NCBI GenBank assembly: GCA_023428645.1
Contig: JAEYXD010000201.1
Coordinates: 1-21,810 of the forward strand
Direction: 5' to 3'
Origin: Pseudomonadota bacterium
Lineage (GTDB): Bacteria > Pseudomonadota > Gammaproteobacteria > Steroidobacterales > Steroidobacteraceae
DNA: 21,810 bases
The first letter of the stretch is position 1. The number at the start of each line of letters is the position of its first letter. Below the pieces are notes generated by a model. The model was not told where the DNA came from. It did no database searches and was given only the letters and a program-made list of their open reading frames with translations. This document shows positions 8,216 to 14,614 of the stretch, in pieces. The position numbers and the translations under genes are program-made.

Positions 8216-8644
8216 ATGATGCGAAAGATGTTGATTGTGTCGCTCGCTGCTGCTCAGTTGGCGCTGGTCGCAGCGCCGACTTGCGCATCGACGGCCGAGA
8301 AGCCCAACGCGACCGCCGATGCGGCCGCGTTGAAGATCGGCGAGCGTGAGTACTTCACGAAGTGCTACTCGTGCCACTCGTTGGAAGAGGGCGGCGGTCA
8401 CAAGATCGGACCGAACCTGTGGGGCGTCTTCGGTAAGAAGGCGGGCAGCGCGGCGCCGGACTTCGGCTATTCGCCGGCGCTGAAGAAGTCTGGCATCACC
8501 TGGTCGGCGCAGACCATGGACAAGTGGCTTGCCGGTCCTGCCAAGCTCGTGCCCGGTAATCTGATGGCCTTCGCCGGATTGCCGAACGAGCAAGACCGTA
8601 AGGCGCTCATCGCGTACCTGCAAAAGAACACGGGTGCCAAATGA
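8216..8644 (+). CDS. Class I c-type cytochrome
   Basis: A 142-residue periplasmic monohaem cytochrome. Signal peptide MMRKMLIVSLAAAQLALVAAPTCAS is followed by the haem site CYSCH (residues 50-54) and typical class I elements: HKIGPNLWGVFGKKAG after the haem, and the distal Met ligand in PGNLMAFAG (Met117), then a C-terminal helix DRKALIAYLQKNT. The fold matches cytochrome c2/c550-like soluble electron carriers. Starts 8216 and 8219 both have GGAG (8208-8211) nearby; an in-frame ATG at 8186 overlaps the preceding stop but would put ten basic residues before the signal peptide. It probably carries electrons from the propeller-cytochrome protein to the respiratory chain (inference from the operon). 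The stop overlaps the next ATG (ATGA at 8641). Confidence 0.93.
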   Translation: MMRKMLIVSLAAAQLALVAAPTCASTAEKPNATADAAALKIGEREYFTKCYSCHSLEEGGGHKIGPNLWGVFGKKAGSAAPDFGYSPALKKSGITWSAQTMDKWLAGPAKLVPGNLMAFAGLPNEQDRKALIAYLQKNTGAK

Positions 8645-9192
8645 GTCTGGGGGCGCAACGGCCGCGCTCGCGCGGCGCTGTACACGCGAGCGCGGTCGTG
8701 GCGTCCCTGTTCATGGCGATGGCCGGCGGCGGCGTGGCCGTCGCCCAAAGCCCCGCCGTGACGGCGACGTCGCCGGCGCCCCTGGAAGTGCTCGACTTCA
8801 AGCCCGGGCTCGACGATCTCATGACGATGCTCGTGCAGCCACGGCACCTGAAGCTGTTCTTCGCGGGTAGCGCGCAGAACTGGGAGCTTGCTGCCTTTCA
8901 AGTGAAGGAGCTGCGCTCGGCATTTCGCCGCACGGGGCAAACGATTCCGCGGTATCGAAAGATGGGCATGGATGCGACGGTGGCATCGATGATGTCACCG
9001 CCGCTGAAGGAACTGGATGCGGCCATCGCGGCGAAGGACGCGAAACGGTTCGCGACGGCGTACGGCCGGCTCACGGATGCGTGCAACGCGTGCCATCAGG
9101 TCATGGAGCATGGATTTTTGATCGTGAAGGTGCCGACCGCGCCTGCGGATTCGATCTACCCGAATCAGGATTTCAAAGTCCCGCAGCAATAG
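8641..9192 (+). CDS. Small exported protein with C-terminal haem motif (cytochrome c'-like)
   Basis: A 183-residue protein translationally coupled to the preceding cytochrome by a four-base overlap. A signal peptide (RGAVHASAVVASLFMAMAGGGVAVAQS, cleavage near residue 37) precedes a mostly helical region: LDDLMTMLVQPRHLKLFFAG, NWELAAFQVKELRSAFRRTG, and SPPLKELDAAIAAKDAKRFATAYGRLTDACNACH. The haem site CNACH (148-152) lies at the end of the last long helix, the geometry of four-helix-bundle cytochromes c' and c-556, where His is the only or main axial ligand. A tail VPTAPADSIYPNQDFKVPQQ follows. It may bind a gas, or relay electrons with its neighbour. Family placement rests on topology only. 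Its early codons contain a strong inverted repeat (8662-8695). Confidence 0.85.
   Translation: MSLGAQRPRSRGAVHASAVVASLFMAMAGGGVAVAQSPAVTATSPAPLEVLDFKPGLDDLMTMLVQPRHLKLFFAGSAQNWELAAFQVKELRSAFRRTGQTIPRYRKMGMDATVASMMSPPLKELDAAIAAKDAKRFATAYGRLTDACNACHQVMEHGFLIVKVPTAPADSIYPNQDFKVPQQ
8662..8695 (+). other. 11-bp inverted repeat inside the start of the c'-like cytochrome gene
   Basis: CCGCGCTCGCG and CGCGAGCGCGG are perfectly complementary across a 12-base loop, beginning about 20 bases after the start codon. In mRNA this would be a very stable structure close to the ribosome entry site. It may limit translation of the third gene relative to the second, or simply reflect alanine/arginine codons in GC-rich DNA. 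Confidence 0.4.
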
Positions 9193-9705
9193 CCAGGTGG
9201 GATCTCGCGTCGTCCGCGATGGGCAAGCTGCTGTTGTCGCCAACGCTCTACGAGGTCAACGACAGCTTTCATGATCACTGCTCTGTCGATTCTTCACGGC
9301 CTGGCGGGCGTGATGCTGCGCGGTGCGCTCCTGACATCCGGGGCCTTTGATGGACTCGCCCATCTCGCGTCTTCGCGCTCGCAAATTGTGTGGCTTACAC
9401 GGTCGTGCTCGCGTTCGCCTGGGCCGCTGTTCGAGTATCTTCGCGGACCGGCGACTTCACGCGGGGTTGGGCGGCGAATCTCGAAAACGCAGGTCGGTCT
9501 ATGGCATGGTATGGCTGATGGCGAACGGCCATCGTCGCGTTGATCTGCGCGGGCACTTATCCGTGACACAGTAGTCACATCGGTGTTGCGCAACTGCTTG
9601 TGGCTGTTCCCGCTGGGCGCAATGTTGGTTTGTGTTGACTTGATGAGAATATTTTTTCCGACAGTGGCTCGCTTGACGAGGTGCGCTGTCGGATCGGAGG
9701 TGCTC
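9193..9705. other. 513-bp gap without an intact gene
   Basis: No intact coding frame with a ribosome-binding site is visible. The first half contains what looks like a decayed membrane-protein gene (from 9271). The second half becomes AT-richer (about 9615-9660) and probably carries the promoter of the next gene: TTGGTT at 9625-9630 and AATATT at 9648-9653 are 17 bp apart. No match to the six-site operator motif is found here. Confidence 0.45.
9271..9562 (+). pseudogene. Possible frameshifted remnant of a small membrane protein
   Basis: From ATG 9271 the frame reads MITALSILHGLAGVMLRGALL, similar in style to the first helix of small integral-membrane proteins (ALSxLHxLAGVxW). It then degrades into an arginine/serine-rich stretch. 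From about 9395 a second frame reads AYTVVLAFAWAAVRV and, after a stop, WRTAIVALICAG, both helix-like. The hydrophobic pieces in successive frames suggest a gene broken by frameshift and stop mutations. No ribosome-binding site is evident, and chance hydrophobic stretches cannot be excluded. Confidence 0.3.
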
Positions 9706-10146
9706 ATGACGATTCTTGACTCGCAAGGTGGGCGTCTGCGTCGCGCAAGTCGTGGCATCGCGTTCGGTTTGGGCGCGCTCGTGATGGCGTCTTCAGCGCT
9801 GGCGCAGTACGCGCTCGATTGGGAAGAAGAGGCGCACGACGGCCGGGACCTCGGTGTCCGCTACTTCGGATCGGCCAAGGATGAAAAGGGCGTCCTGCTG
9901 CCGAACGTCACATTCCTGCTCGAGAGCAAGGAGGCAAACTTCGTCTTCGTCAGTGACGCCGAAGGGCGCTTCCGCGGCACTTTGCCGAAGGACATTGCGC
10001 CGGGCAGTGTCACCCCGAAATGCTCGAAGCCAGGTCTGGAGCTCGTGCGTGTGAACAAGCGCCTCGGGCCGAAAGCGGCACAAGCGAGCGTTCAGGTCGA
10101 TTGCGTCCTGCGCCAGAAAGCGGCCGCCAAGACCGCGGCAAGATGA
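9706..10146 (+). CDS. Small exported protein with a carboxypeptidase-regulatory-like beta domain
   Basis: A 146-residue protein. ATG 9706 is fixed by a near-perfect GGAGG (9696-9700) five bases upstream; the frame is open back to 9583 but without another good start. A signal peptide (RRASRGIAFGLGALVMASSALA-QYA) is followed by a short, mainly beta domain: LGVRYFGSAKDEKGVLLPNVTFLLESKEANFVFVSDAEGRFRGTLP. That pattern (G-x-V-x-D-x-x-G-x-x-x-P-x-V, then a D-x-x-G-x-F turn) is typical of carboxypeptidase-regulatory-like/CNA-B folds. Two cysteines (CSKPG and VDC) could form a disulphide. It resembles the N-terminal sandwich of the propeller-cytochrome lipoprotein, so it may bind the same ligand or partner. 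Function unknown. Confidence 0.75.
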   Translation: MTILDSQGGRLRRASRGIAFGLGALVMASSALAQYALDWEEEAHDGRDLGVRYFGSAKDEKGVLLPNVTFLLESKEANFVFVSDAEGRFRGTLPKDIAPGSVTPKCSKPGLELVRVNKRLGPKAAQASVQVDCVLRQKAAAKTAAR

Positions 10147-10205
10147 TCTCGTCGCGCGCGGCTTATTGAACCCGGCGCGCGATCTTCCCGCCACTGCTGA
10201 CGTAC

Positions 10206-10236
10206 TCGATCGATCCGGGCAGGCCGGGTCGATCGA
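10206..10236 (+). terminator. 13-bp hairpin between the small exported protein and the siderophore receptor
   Basis: Arms 10206-10218 and 10224-10236 pair over 13 positions with a single G-U wobble and a five-base loop. It lies about 60 bp after the stop at 10146 and 31 bp before operator E. No T-run follows on either strand, so it is a Rho-independent terminator only in shape. It could equally be a protein-binding palindrome built from GATCGATC. Confidence 0.4.
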
Positions 10237-10266
10237 TGTCCCGCGCCCGGCCTCCGCGGTCTGTCG

Positions 10267-10281
10267 TAGTTAACATAGTTG
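10267..10281 (+). promoter_or_regulatory. Operator site E for the siderophore receptor - piuC operon
   Basis: The element is TAGTTAACATAGTTG. Its final TTG starts a good -35 box TTGACC (10279-10284), and AATATT at 10302-10307 is correctly spaced at 17 bp. This places the transcription start near 10314 and argues that translation begins downstream, not at the ATG at 10236. It does not look like a Fur box. Confidence 0.55.
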
Positions 10282-10340
10282 ACCATGTTTGGAGCGCGTG
10301 CAATATTCGAGGGCACTCATCGCGAGTTCTCATCGGCCTA

Positions 10341-12569
10341 GTGCGACGCGTGCAATACATCCCTCTCTCGCTGCGGCAAGCAATCCGTACCGCCTTGGCG
10401 GCGAGGGCGGCGGGAGGCATCACGGTCGCCTGCGTCGCGTTGCTGCCTGCGCCGCTGCCGCTCCATGCCGCCGAAGCGCGCACGGCCGCGCCCGGCGATA
10501 CGAGCGATACCGTGCTCGTCGAAGGCGAGCGGATCATCGACTATCGCCGCGAGACGTCGTCCGTGTCGAAGCTCACGGAAAAACTCCGCGACACACCCCA
10601 GGCGATCACGAGCGTCACGCGCGAGGAGATCGACGCTCGCGCCACGACTGCGATGAACGATGCGCTGCGCAGCGTGCCGGGCATCACATTGGGCGCGGGC
10701 GAGACGAGCTGGCAGGGGACGAACCTGTTCCTGCGCGGCTTCACGACGCGCAACGACATGTTCGTCGACGGCATGCGCGATTACGGTTACTACTACCGCG
10801 ATCCATTCAACAATTCCGCGATCGAAGTGCTCAAGGGGCCGGCATCCATTCTGTTCGGACGCGGTTCCACGGGTGGTGTGATCCAGCAAGTGAGCAAGAC
10901 GGCAACGCGTGGCGAGCACCGTGGCGCGTCGCTGTTGTTCGGCACCGACGATAGTCGTCGCGCAACCATCGACATCGGCGGTCCCGCGCGGCTGCTCGGC
11001 GATACGGCGGCCGTGCGTGTGAATGCGATGGTTCACGAAAGTGAGGTTGCGGATCGCGACGGCGCGAGGAGCGATCGCTGGGGCGTCGCGCCCACGCTGT
11101 CGCTCGGTCTGGGCACGCCGACCCGATTGCGCGTGAGTTATCTGCATCAATCGGACGACATCCGTCCCGACTACGGCCTGCCGTGGTTCGCTGGCCGCCC
11201 CGCGCGCGTGGCGCGCGACAATTTCTACGGTTTCGACAGCGACTACCTGGACACGGATGTCGATGTCGTGACCGCGCTGTTCGAGCACGACTTCAGCCCG
11301 ACGCTGTCGATCCGCAATCAGACGCGCTATTCGCGGGCGCGGCGTGACTTCAGGATTGCCGAGCCCGTCATTCCAGCGGGAACGCCCGCGACGACGCCCG
11401 TCGAAGCGATCACGATCAGCCGCAATGTGTTCGAGGGCTACAGCACCGACTCGTTCGCCCAGAATCAAACCGATCTGTTCGTACGTTTCGCCACCGGTCC
11501 GTTCCAGCACACGCTCGTCACCGGCCTCGAGCTCGGCCGCGAAAGACCCAATCCGGTATACGTCACGAACGTGGGCGTGCCGACGACGAATCTCGCGCAT
11601 CCCGAACGCCAGGTTTATTCGGTGGCGCAGAGCTATCCCCGGCTCGAGGCACACACGCGCGCCGATGTCATCGGCGTGTACGTGCTGGACACGATCAAGT
11701 TCGGCGAGCATTGGCAAGCCATGCTCGGCGCGCGCTGGGACCGATTCGACAGCGATTACCGCAGCACGGGCTACTCCGCCACAGGGGCCGTCGGCGCGAC
11801 GACGAACATGCAGCATGTCGACGAGCTGCCGAGCTTCCGCGCCGGGTTCGTGTACAAGCCGGTCGAGCAGGGCACGATCTACGTGAGCTACGGAGAATCG
11901 TTCAACCCGTCGGCGGAGGGCATCGAATCGATGGTCTCCAGCGGCCGCGCGGTCGCGCAGGCGAATCTCGCTCTCGACCCCGAGGAGAGCCGCACGTACG
12001 AGATCGGCGTGAAATGGGATGTGCTGGATGGCGCGGCGATGCTGTCGGCCGCGGCATTTCGAATCGAGAAGATGAATGCGCGTGTGCCCGATCCTGTCGT
12101 GCCCGGCTTCAACACCCTGGGTGGCGGGCAGCGCGTCGACGGCTTCGAGGTCGAAGTCGTCGGGCGTGTGACGGAGCGATGGGTCTTGCGCGCGGGCTAC
12201 ACGTATCTCGACAGTGAGGTAACACGCACGACCCCGGGCGGCCCGCTGCTCGGCGCACCGCTCACCATGGCGCCCAAGAACTCGGCGAGCCTCTGGACTG
12301 AATATGCGTTCACGACGGAGCTCAAGATGGGCCTTGGCGTCGTGAACCTGTCGAGTCGGCTCGCACAGAACACGCCGACGTCGTATCTCGTCGCGCCCGG
12401 GTACACGACCGTCGATGCGATGGCCAAATATGCGTTGACGGACCACATCTCGCTGCAGCTCAACGTGAGCAATCTGACGGACGAATACTATTTCGACCAG
12501 CTGCATCCATTTCACGTCATTCCAGGTCCGGGGCGCACCGCGCTGCTCTCGATGCAGCTGCGCTATTGA
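10341..12569 (+). CDS. TonB-dependent siderophore receptor, Fiu/PiuA-like
   Basis: From GTG 10341 the protein has 742 residues. The basic N-region (VRRVQYIPLSLRQAIRT) leads into a signal peptide ending near LPLHAAEA. An ATG at 10236 is in frame, but operator/promoter E lies between the two starts. A TonB box-like DTVLVEGERI is followed by a plug typical of catecholate/hydroxamate siderophore receptors: KLTEKLRDTPQAITSVTREEI, DALRSVPGITLGAGE, LFLRGFTTRNDMFVDGMRDYGYYYRDPFN, IEVLKGPASILFGRGSTGGVIQQVSK. The C-terminus has LQLNVSNLTDEYYFDQ and a terminal aromatic residue (LSMQLRY). It transports ferric siderophore across the outer membrane. The next gene is piuC/ybiX, the same pair as fiu-ybiX in E. 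coli. Control by a GntR-type site instead of an evident Fur box is unusual. Confidence 0.9.
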   Translation: MRRVQYIPLSLRQAIRTALAARAAGGITVACVALLPAPLPLHAAEARTAAPGDTSDTVLVEGERIIDYRRETSSVSKLTEKLRDTPQAITSVTREEIDARATTAMNDALRSVPGITLGAGETSWQGTNLFLRGFTTRNDMFVDGMRDYGYYYRDPFNNSAIEVLKGPASILFGRGSTGGVIQQVSKTATRGEHRGASLLFGTDDSRRATIDIGGPARLLGDTAAVRVNAMVHESEVADRDGARSDRWGVAPTLSLGLGTPTRLRVSYLHQSDDIRPDYGLPWFAGRPARVARDNFYGFDSDYLDTDVDVVTALFEHDFSPTLSIRNQTRYSRARRDFRIAEPVIPAGTPATTPVEAITISRNVFEGYSTDSFAQNQTDLFVRFATGPFQHTLVTGLELGRERPNPVYVTNVGVPTTNLAHPERQVYSVAQSYPRLEAHTRADVIGVYVLDTIKFGEHWQAMLGARWDRFDSDYRSTGYSATGAVGATTNMQHVDELPSFRAGFVYKPVEQGTIYVSYGESFNPSAEGIESMVSSGRAVAQANLALDPEESRTYEIGVKWDVLDGAAMLSAAAFRIEKMNARVPDPVVPGFNTLGGGQRVDGFEVEVVGRVTERWVLRAGYTYLDSEVTRTTPGGPLLGAPLTMAPKNSASLWTEYAFTTELKMGLGVVNLSSRLAQNTPTSYLVAPGYTTVDAMAKYALTDHISLQLNVSNLTDEYYFDQLHPFHVIPGPGRTALLSMQLRY

Positions 12570-12583
12570 GTCATCCTTCGCGC

Positions 12584-13267
12584 ATGCCGCTGCAGATTCC
12601 CGAGGTGCTCGAGTGTGCGCAGGTCGCGCGGGTCAGGCAGCGGCTGGCCGAAGCGCACTGGATCGATGGAGCGGCCACCGCGGGTCATTTATCGCAGCAG
12701 GTGAAGCGCAATCGCCAGCTGCCTGAAACGCATCCCGTCGCGATCGAGCTCGGCAATTTCATTCTGGATGTGCTCGAGCGGCATCCGCTATTCATGTCCT
12801 ACGCGCTGCCCGCGCAGATCGTGCCGCCGCTGTTCAATGCCTATCGAGGCGGCGAGGAATACGGGCCGCATATCGACGGCGCGGTGCGTCCGGTCGCGGG
12901 CCACTCGATCCGCGTCCGCACGGACATCTCGGCTACGCTGTTTCTGACCCATCCGGACGACTACGAAGGCGGGGAGCTCGTCATCAAGCAGGTGGGTGGC
13001 GAGGCGCGCGCGTTCAAGCTCGCGGCGGGCGCGCTGCTGCTCTATCCGAGCGGCAGCGTGCATCATGTTGCGCCCGTCACTCGCGGTGAGCGCGTGGCTT
13101 CATTCTTCTGGGTGCAGAGTCTGATCCGACGGGCCGACCAGCGCGCCGAGCTGTTCGCGCTCGACCAGACGATCCAGCGGCTGCGGGCGACGGTTCCGGA
13201 GCATCCGGCCATCGTGGATTTGACGGGCCACTATCACAACCTGTTGCGGATGTGGGCCGATCCGTAA
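12584..13267 (+). CDS. piuC: PKHD-type Fe(II)/2-oxoglutarate hydroxylase (PiuC/YbiX)
   Basis: A 227-residue protein that aligns along its length with E. coli YbiX: IPEVLECAQVARVRQRLAEAHWIDGAATAG at the start, PLFNAYRGGEEYGPHIDGAVR in the middle, and LYPSGSVHHVAPVTRGERVASFFWVQS near the end. The iron-binding triad is His96-x-Asp98 and His160; Arg170 is the expected 2-oxoglutarate contact. ATG 12584 matches the family N-terminus (M-x-x-x-IP-x-VL); a TTG at 12566 overlapping the receptor stop is less likely. Start and stop positions imply cotranscription with the siderophore receptor. The hydroxylase is thought to act in siderophore/iron metabolism, but its substrate is unproven. It ends 7 bp from the converging GntR gene. 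Confidence 0.93.
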   Translation: MPLQIPEVLECAQVARVRQRLAEAHWIDGAATAGHLSQQVKRNRQLPETHPVAIELGNFILDVLERHPLFMSYALPAQIVPPLFNAYRGGEEYGPHIDGAVRPVAGHSIRVRTDISATLFLTHPDDYEGGELVIKQVGGEARAFKLAAGALLLYPSGSVHHVAPVTRGERVASFFWVQSLIRRADQRAELFALDQTIQRLRATVPEHPAIVDLTGHYHNLLRMWADP

Positions 13268-13274
13268 GCGTGCG

Positions 13275-14069
13275 TCAGGTGGCGCTCAGGCGTAGCGCGT
13301 CGATCTTGTTCTTCTCCATGAACGCCGCCGTGTCGAGCATGTACTCGCGCCAGAAGCGCTCGGCTTCCAGGGCCTTGCCGGCCGCGATCAACTTGATGAG
13401 CTTCGCATGCGCTTCGCTGGACTGCTGCGTCCGGCGATAAACGAGCTGCTGATCGCCGCGCGACCCATTGAGCGTCATCAGCGGATAAATGTTCACGGAG
13501 ATCTCTTGCAGCATGCCCGCGAGCAGCTTGAGCGCGTTGTTCGAGGAATACTGGACGAGCTGGCCGTGGAAGTCGTTCACCGCGGTGACGGCGCGCGTGT
13601 AGTCGCGCTCGGCGAGTGCCGCTTCCTGCTCGGCCACGCAGTCCAGCAGAGAGCGAATCACGTGCTTCTTCGCCGCCGCTGCGTGCTGCGCAGCGAGCGT
13701 CGGCTCGAGCAGCGTGCGGACATGATGGATGTCGCCGATCGTCGTCCCTTGCGTCGTGAGATACAGCGCGCCGTAGCGCGCGGCACGTTCGATCGAAGGG
13801 GCGAGAATCGCCGCGCCGCTGCGTGCACCACGGCCGAGTTGCAAGAGACCCTCGGACTCGAGCACGCGCATCGCTTCGCGCAGGGTCGGGCGCGACACGC
13901 CCATCTGCTTCATCAATTCGGTTTCAGAGGGAAGCGTGTCGCCGGGCGCCATCTCGCCCGAGGCAATCTGGCTGCGCAGCCGCTCGGCGACCAGATGCGA
14001 GAGCTTTTCAGCCCGCACCTGCAGGTTCTTGAGGCTTGCGGGGGATCTCGATCGTGGAGAGCCGTCCAT
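13275..14069 (-). CDS. GntR family regulator, FadR/FCD type (paralogue 2)
   Basis: A 264-residue protein with the same architecture as the regulator at 2231-3034. The winged helix is nearly identical (MKQMGVSRPTLREAMRVLESEGLLQLGRGARSG is unchanged), and the FCD domain differs more, for example AAAAKKHVIRSLLDC, GQLVQYSSNNALK, LNGSRGDQQLVYRR and the C-terminal KNKIDALRLSAT. The two proteins should therefore read the same DNA but may sense different ligands. ATG 14069 aligns with the paralogue start; a longer frame opens at 14201 but its N-terminus looks untranslated. The ribosome-binding site is weak (GGTGA). Operator F lies about 165 bp upstream, between plausible -35 and -10 boxes. Confidence 0.93.
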   Translation of the reverse strand: MDGSPRSRSPASLKNLQVRAEKLSHLVAERLRSQIASGEMAPGDTLPSETELMKQMGVSRPTLREAMRVLESEGLLQLGRGARSGAAILAPSIERAARYGALYLTTQGTTIGDIHHVRTLLEPTLAAQHAAAAKKHVIRSLLDCVAEQEAALAERDYTRAVTAVNDFHGQLVQYSSNNALKLLAGMLQEISVNIYPLMTLNGSRGDQQLVYRRTQQSSEAHAKLIKLIAAGKALEAERFWREYMLDTAAFMEKNKIDALRLSAT

Positions 14070-14614
14070 TGAAATCACCGCCGGGCGAACTGTGAAAAGT
14101 GTGAAGTCATCGGGAAAACCTCGCGCCCGTGGCAGCTTGCCGCACTGGTTGCTGCTGAATCGCTGCATCGATGAATTGTTCTGCGCGGCGCAAATTGCCA
14201 CGGCCGCAACGAGGCTCGAGGCGATCGAAAGTATCTAAGATAACTAAGTTCTTGTCGAGGCAGGCATACCTGCAAAGTTTCCGTAAGTCGATCACGTAAT
14301 GCGATCACGGCGCTCGGCCGCTCCCAAGTGGCGTCGGTGGGCATATCGTGCAAGGCCACCAGCATGGCGATGAATCGACAACGGCGGAATGACCGCGATT
14401 CCGACGGACACTGACGGCGATAGCATCACGGCGCGGCACGCGTGCGGCCACGCTGCCGCCATTCTCCGCGGACGCAAGACAAGCCGGAACATCGCCTCTG
14501 GACGCTGCGAGCGGTCGTGTCCTTCATGGCTCCTCCGGCGCGCCGCTCGGGTGATGTCCGCAGGCGCTAGGCCATCGACACTTCGTCGACATTCACTTCC
14601 GGAGGATGGCGACG
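14070..14614. promoter_or_regulatory. 545-bp divergent region between GntR 2 and the ZU5-like lipoprotein
   Basis: It contains operator F and the promoter for the regulator on the left. About 14250-14600 carries no convincing gene: minus-strand frames from 14365 lack family features and run over operator F, and plus-strand frames there are arginine/serine-rich shadows. The lipoprotein promoter is not obvious. A short TCGAC/GTCGA inverted repeat lies near 14576-14590. Confidence 0.5.
14232..14246 (-). promoter_or_regulatory. Operator site F upstream of GntR paralogue 2
   Basis: Toward the gene the element is TAGTTATCTTAGATA, and on the plus strand it contains the perfect inverted repeat TATCTAAGATA. 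TCGACA (complement of 14253-14258) and GATACT (complement of 14230-14235) flank it with 17-bp spacing, as -35 and -10 boxes. The layout equals that of site B. Confidence 0.6.

Noticed and set aside
6630..8288. 552-codon minus-strand frame opposite the propeller-cytochrome gene
   Set aside because: Antisense shadow; the plus frame has haem and propeller motifs.
10285..10341. 18-codon frame starting at the ATG inside promoter E, considered as a leader peptide
   Set aside because: It begins upstream of the predicted transcription start and shows no run of regulatory codons.
10338..12515. 725-codon minus-strand frame opposite the siderophore receptor
   Set aside because: Arg/His-rich shadow frame with no family signature.
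14075..14365. 96-codon minus-strand frame in the GntR 2 upstream region
   Set aside because: It crosses operator F and its promoter, has no ribosome-binding site and no recognisable features.
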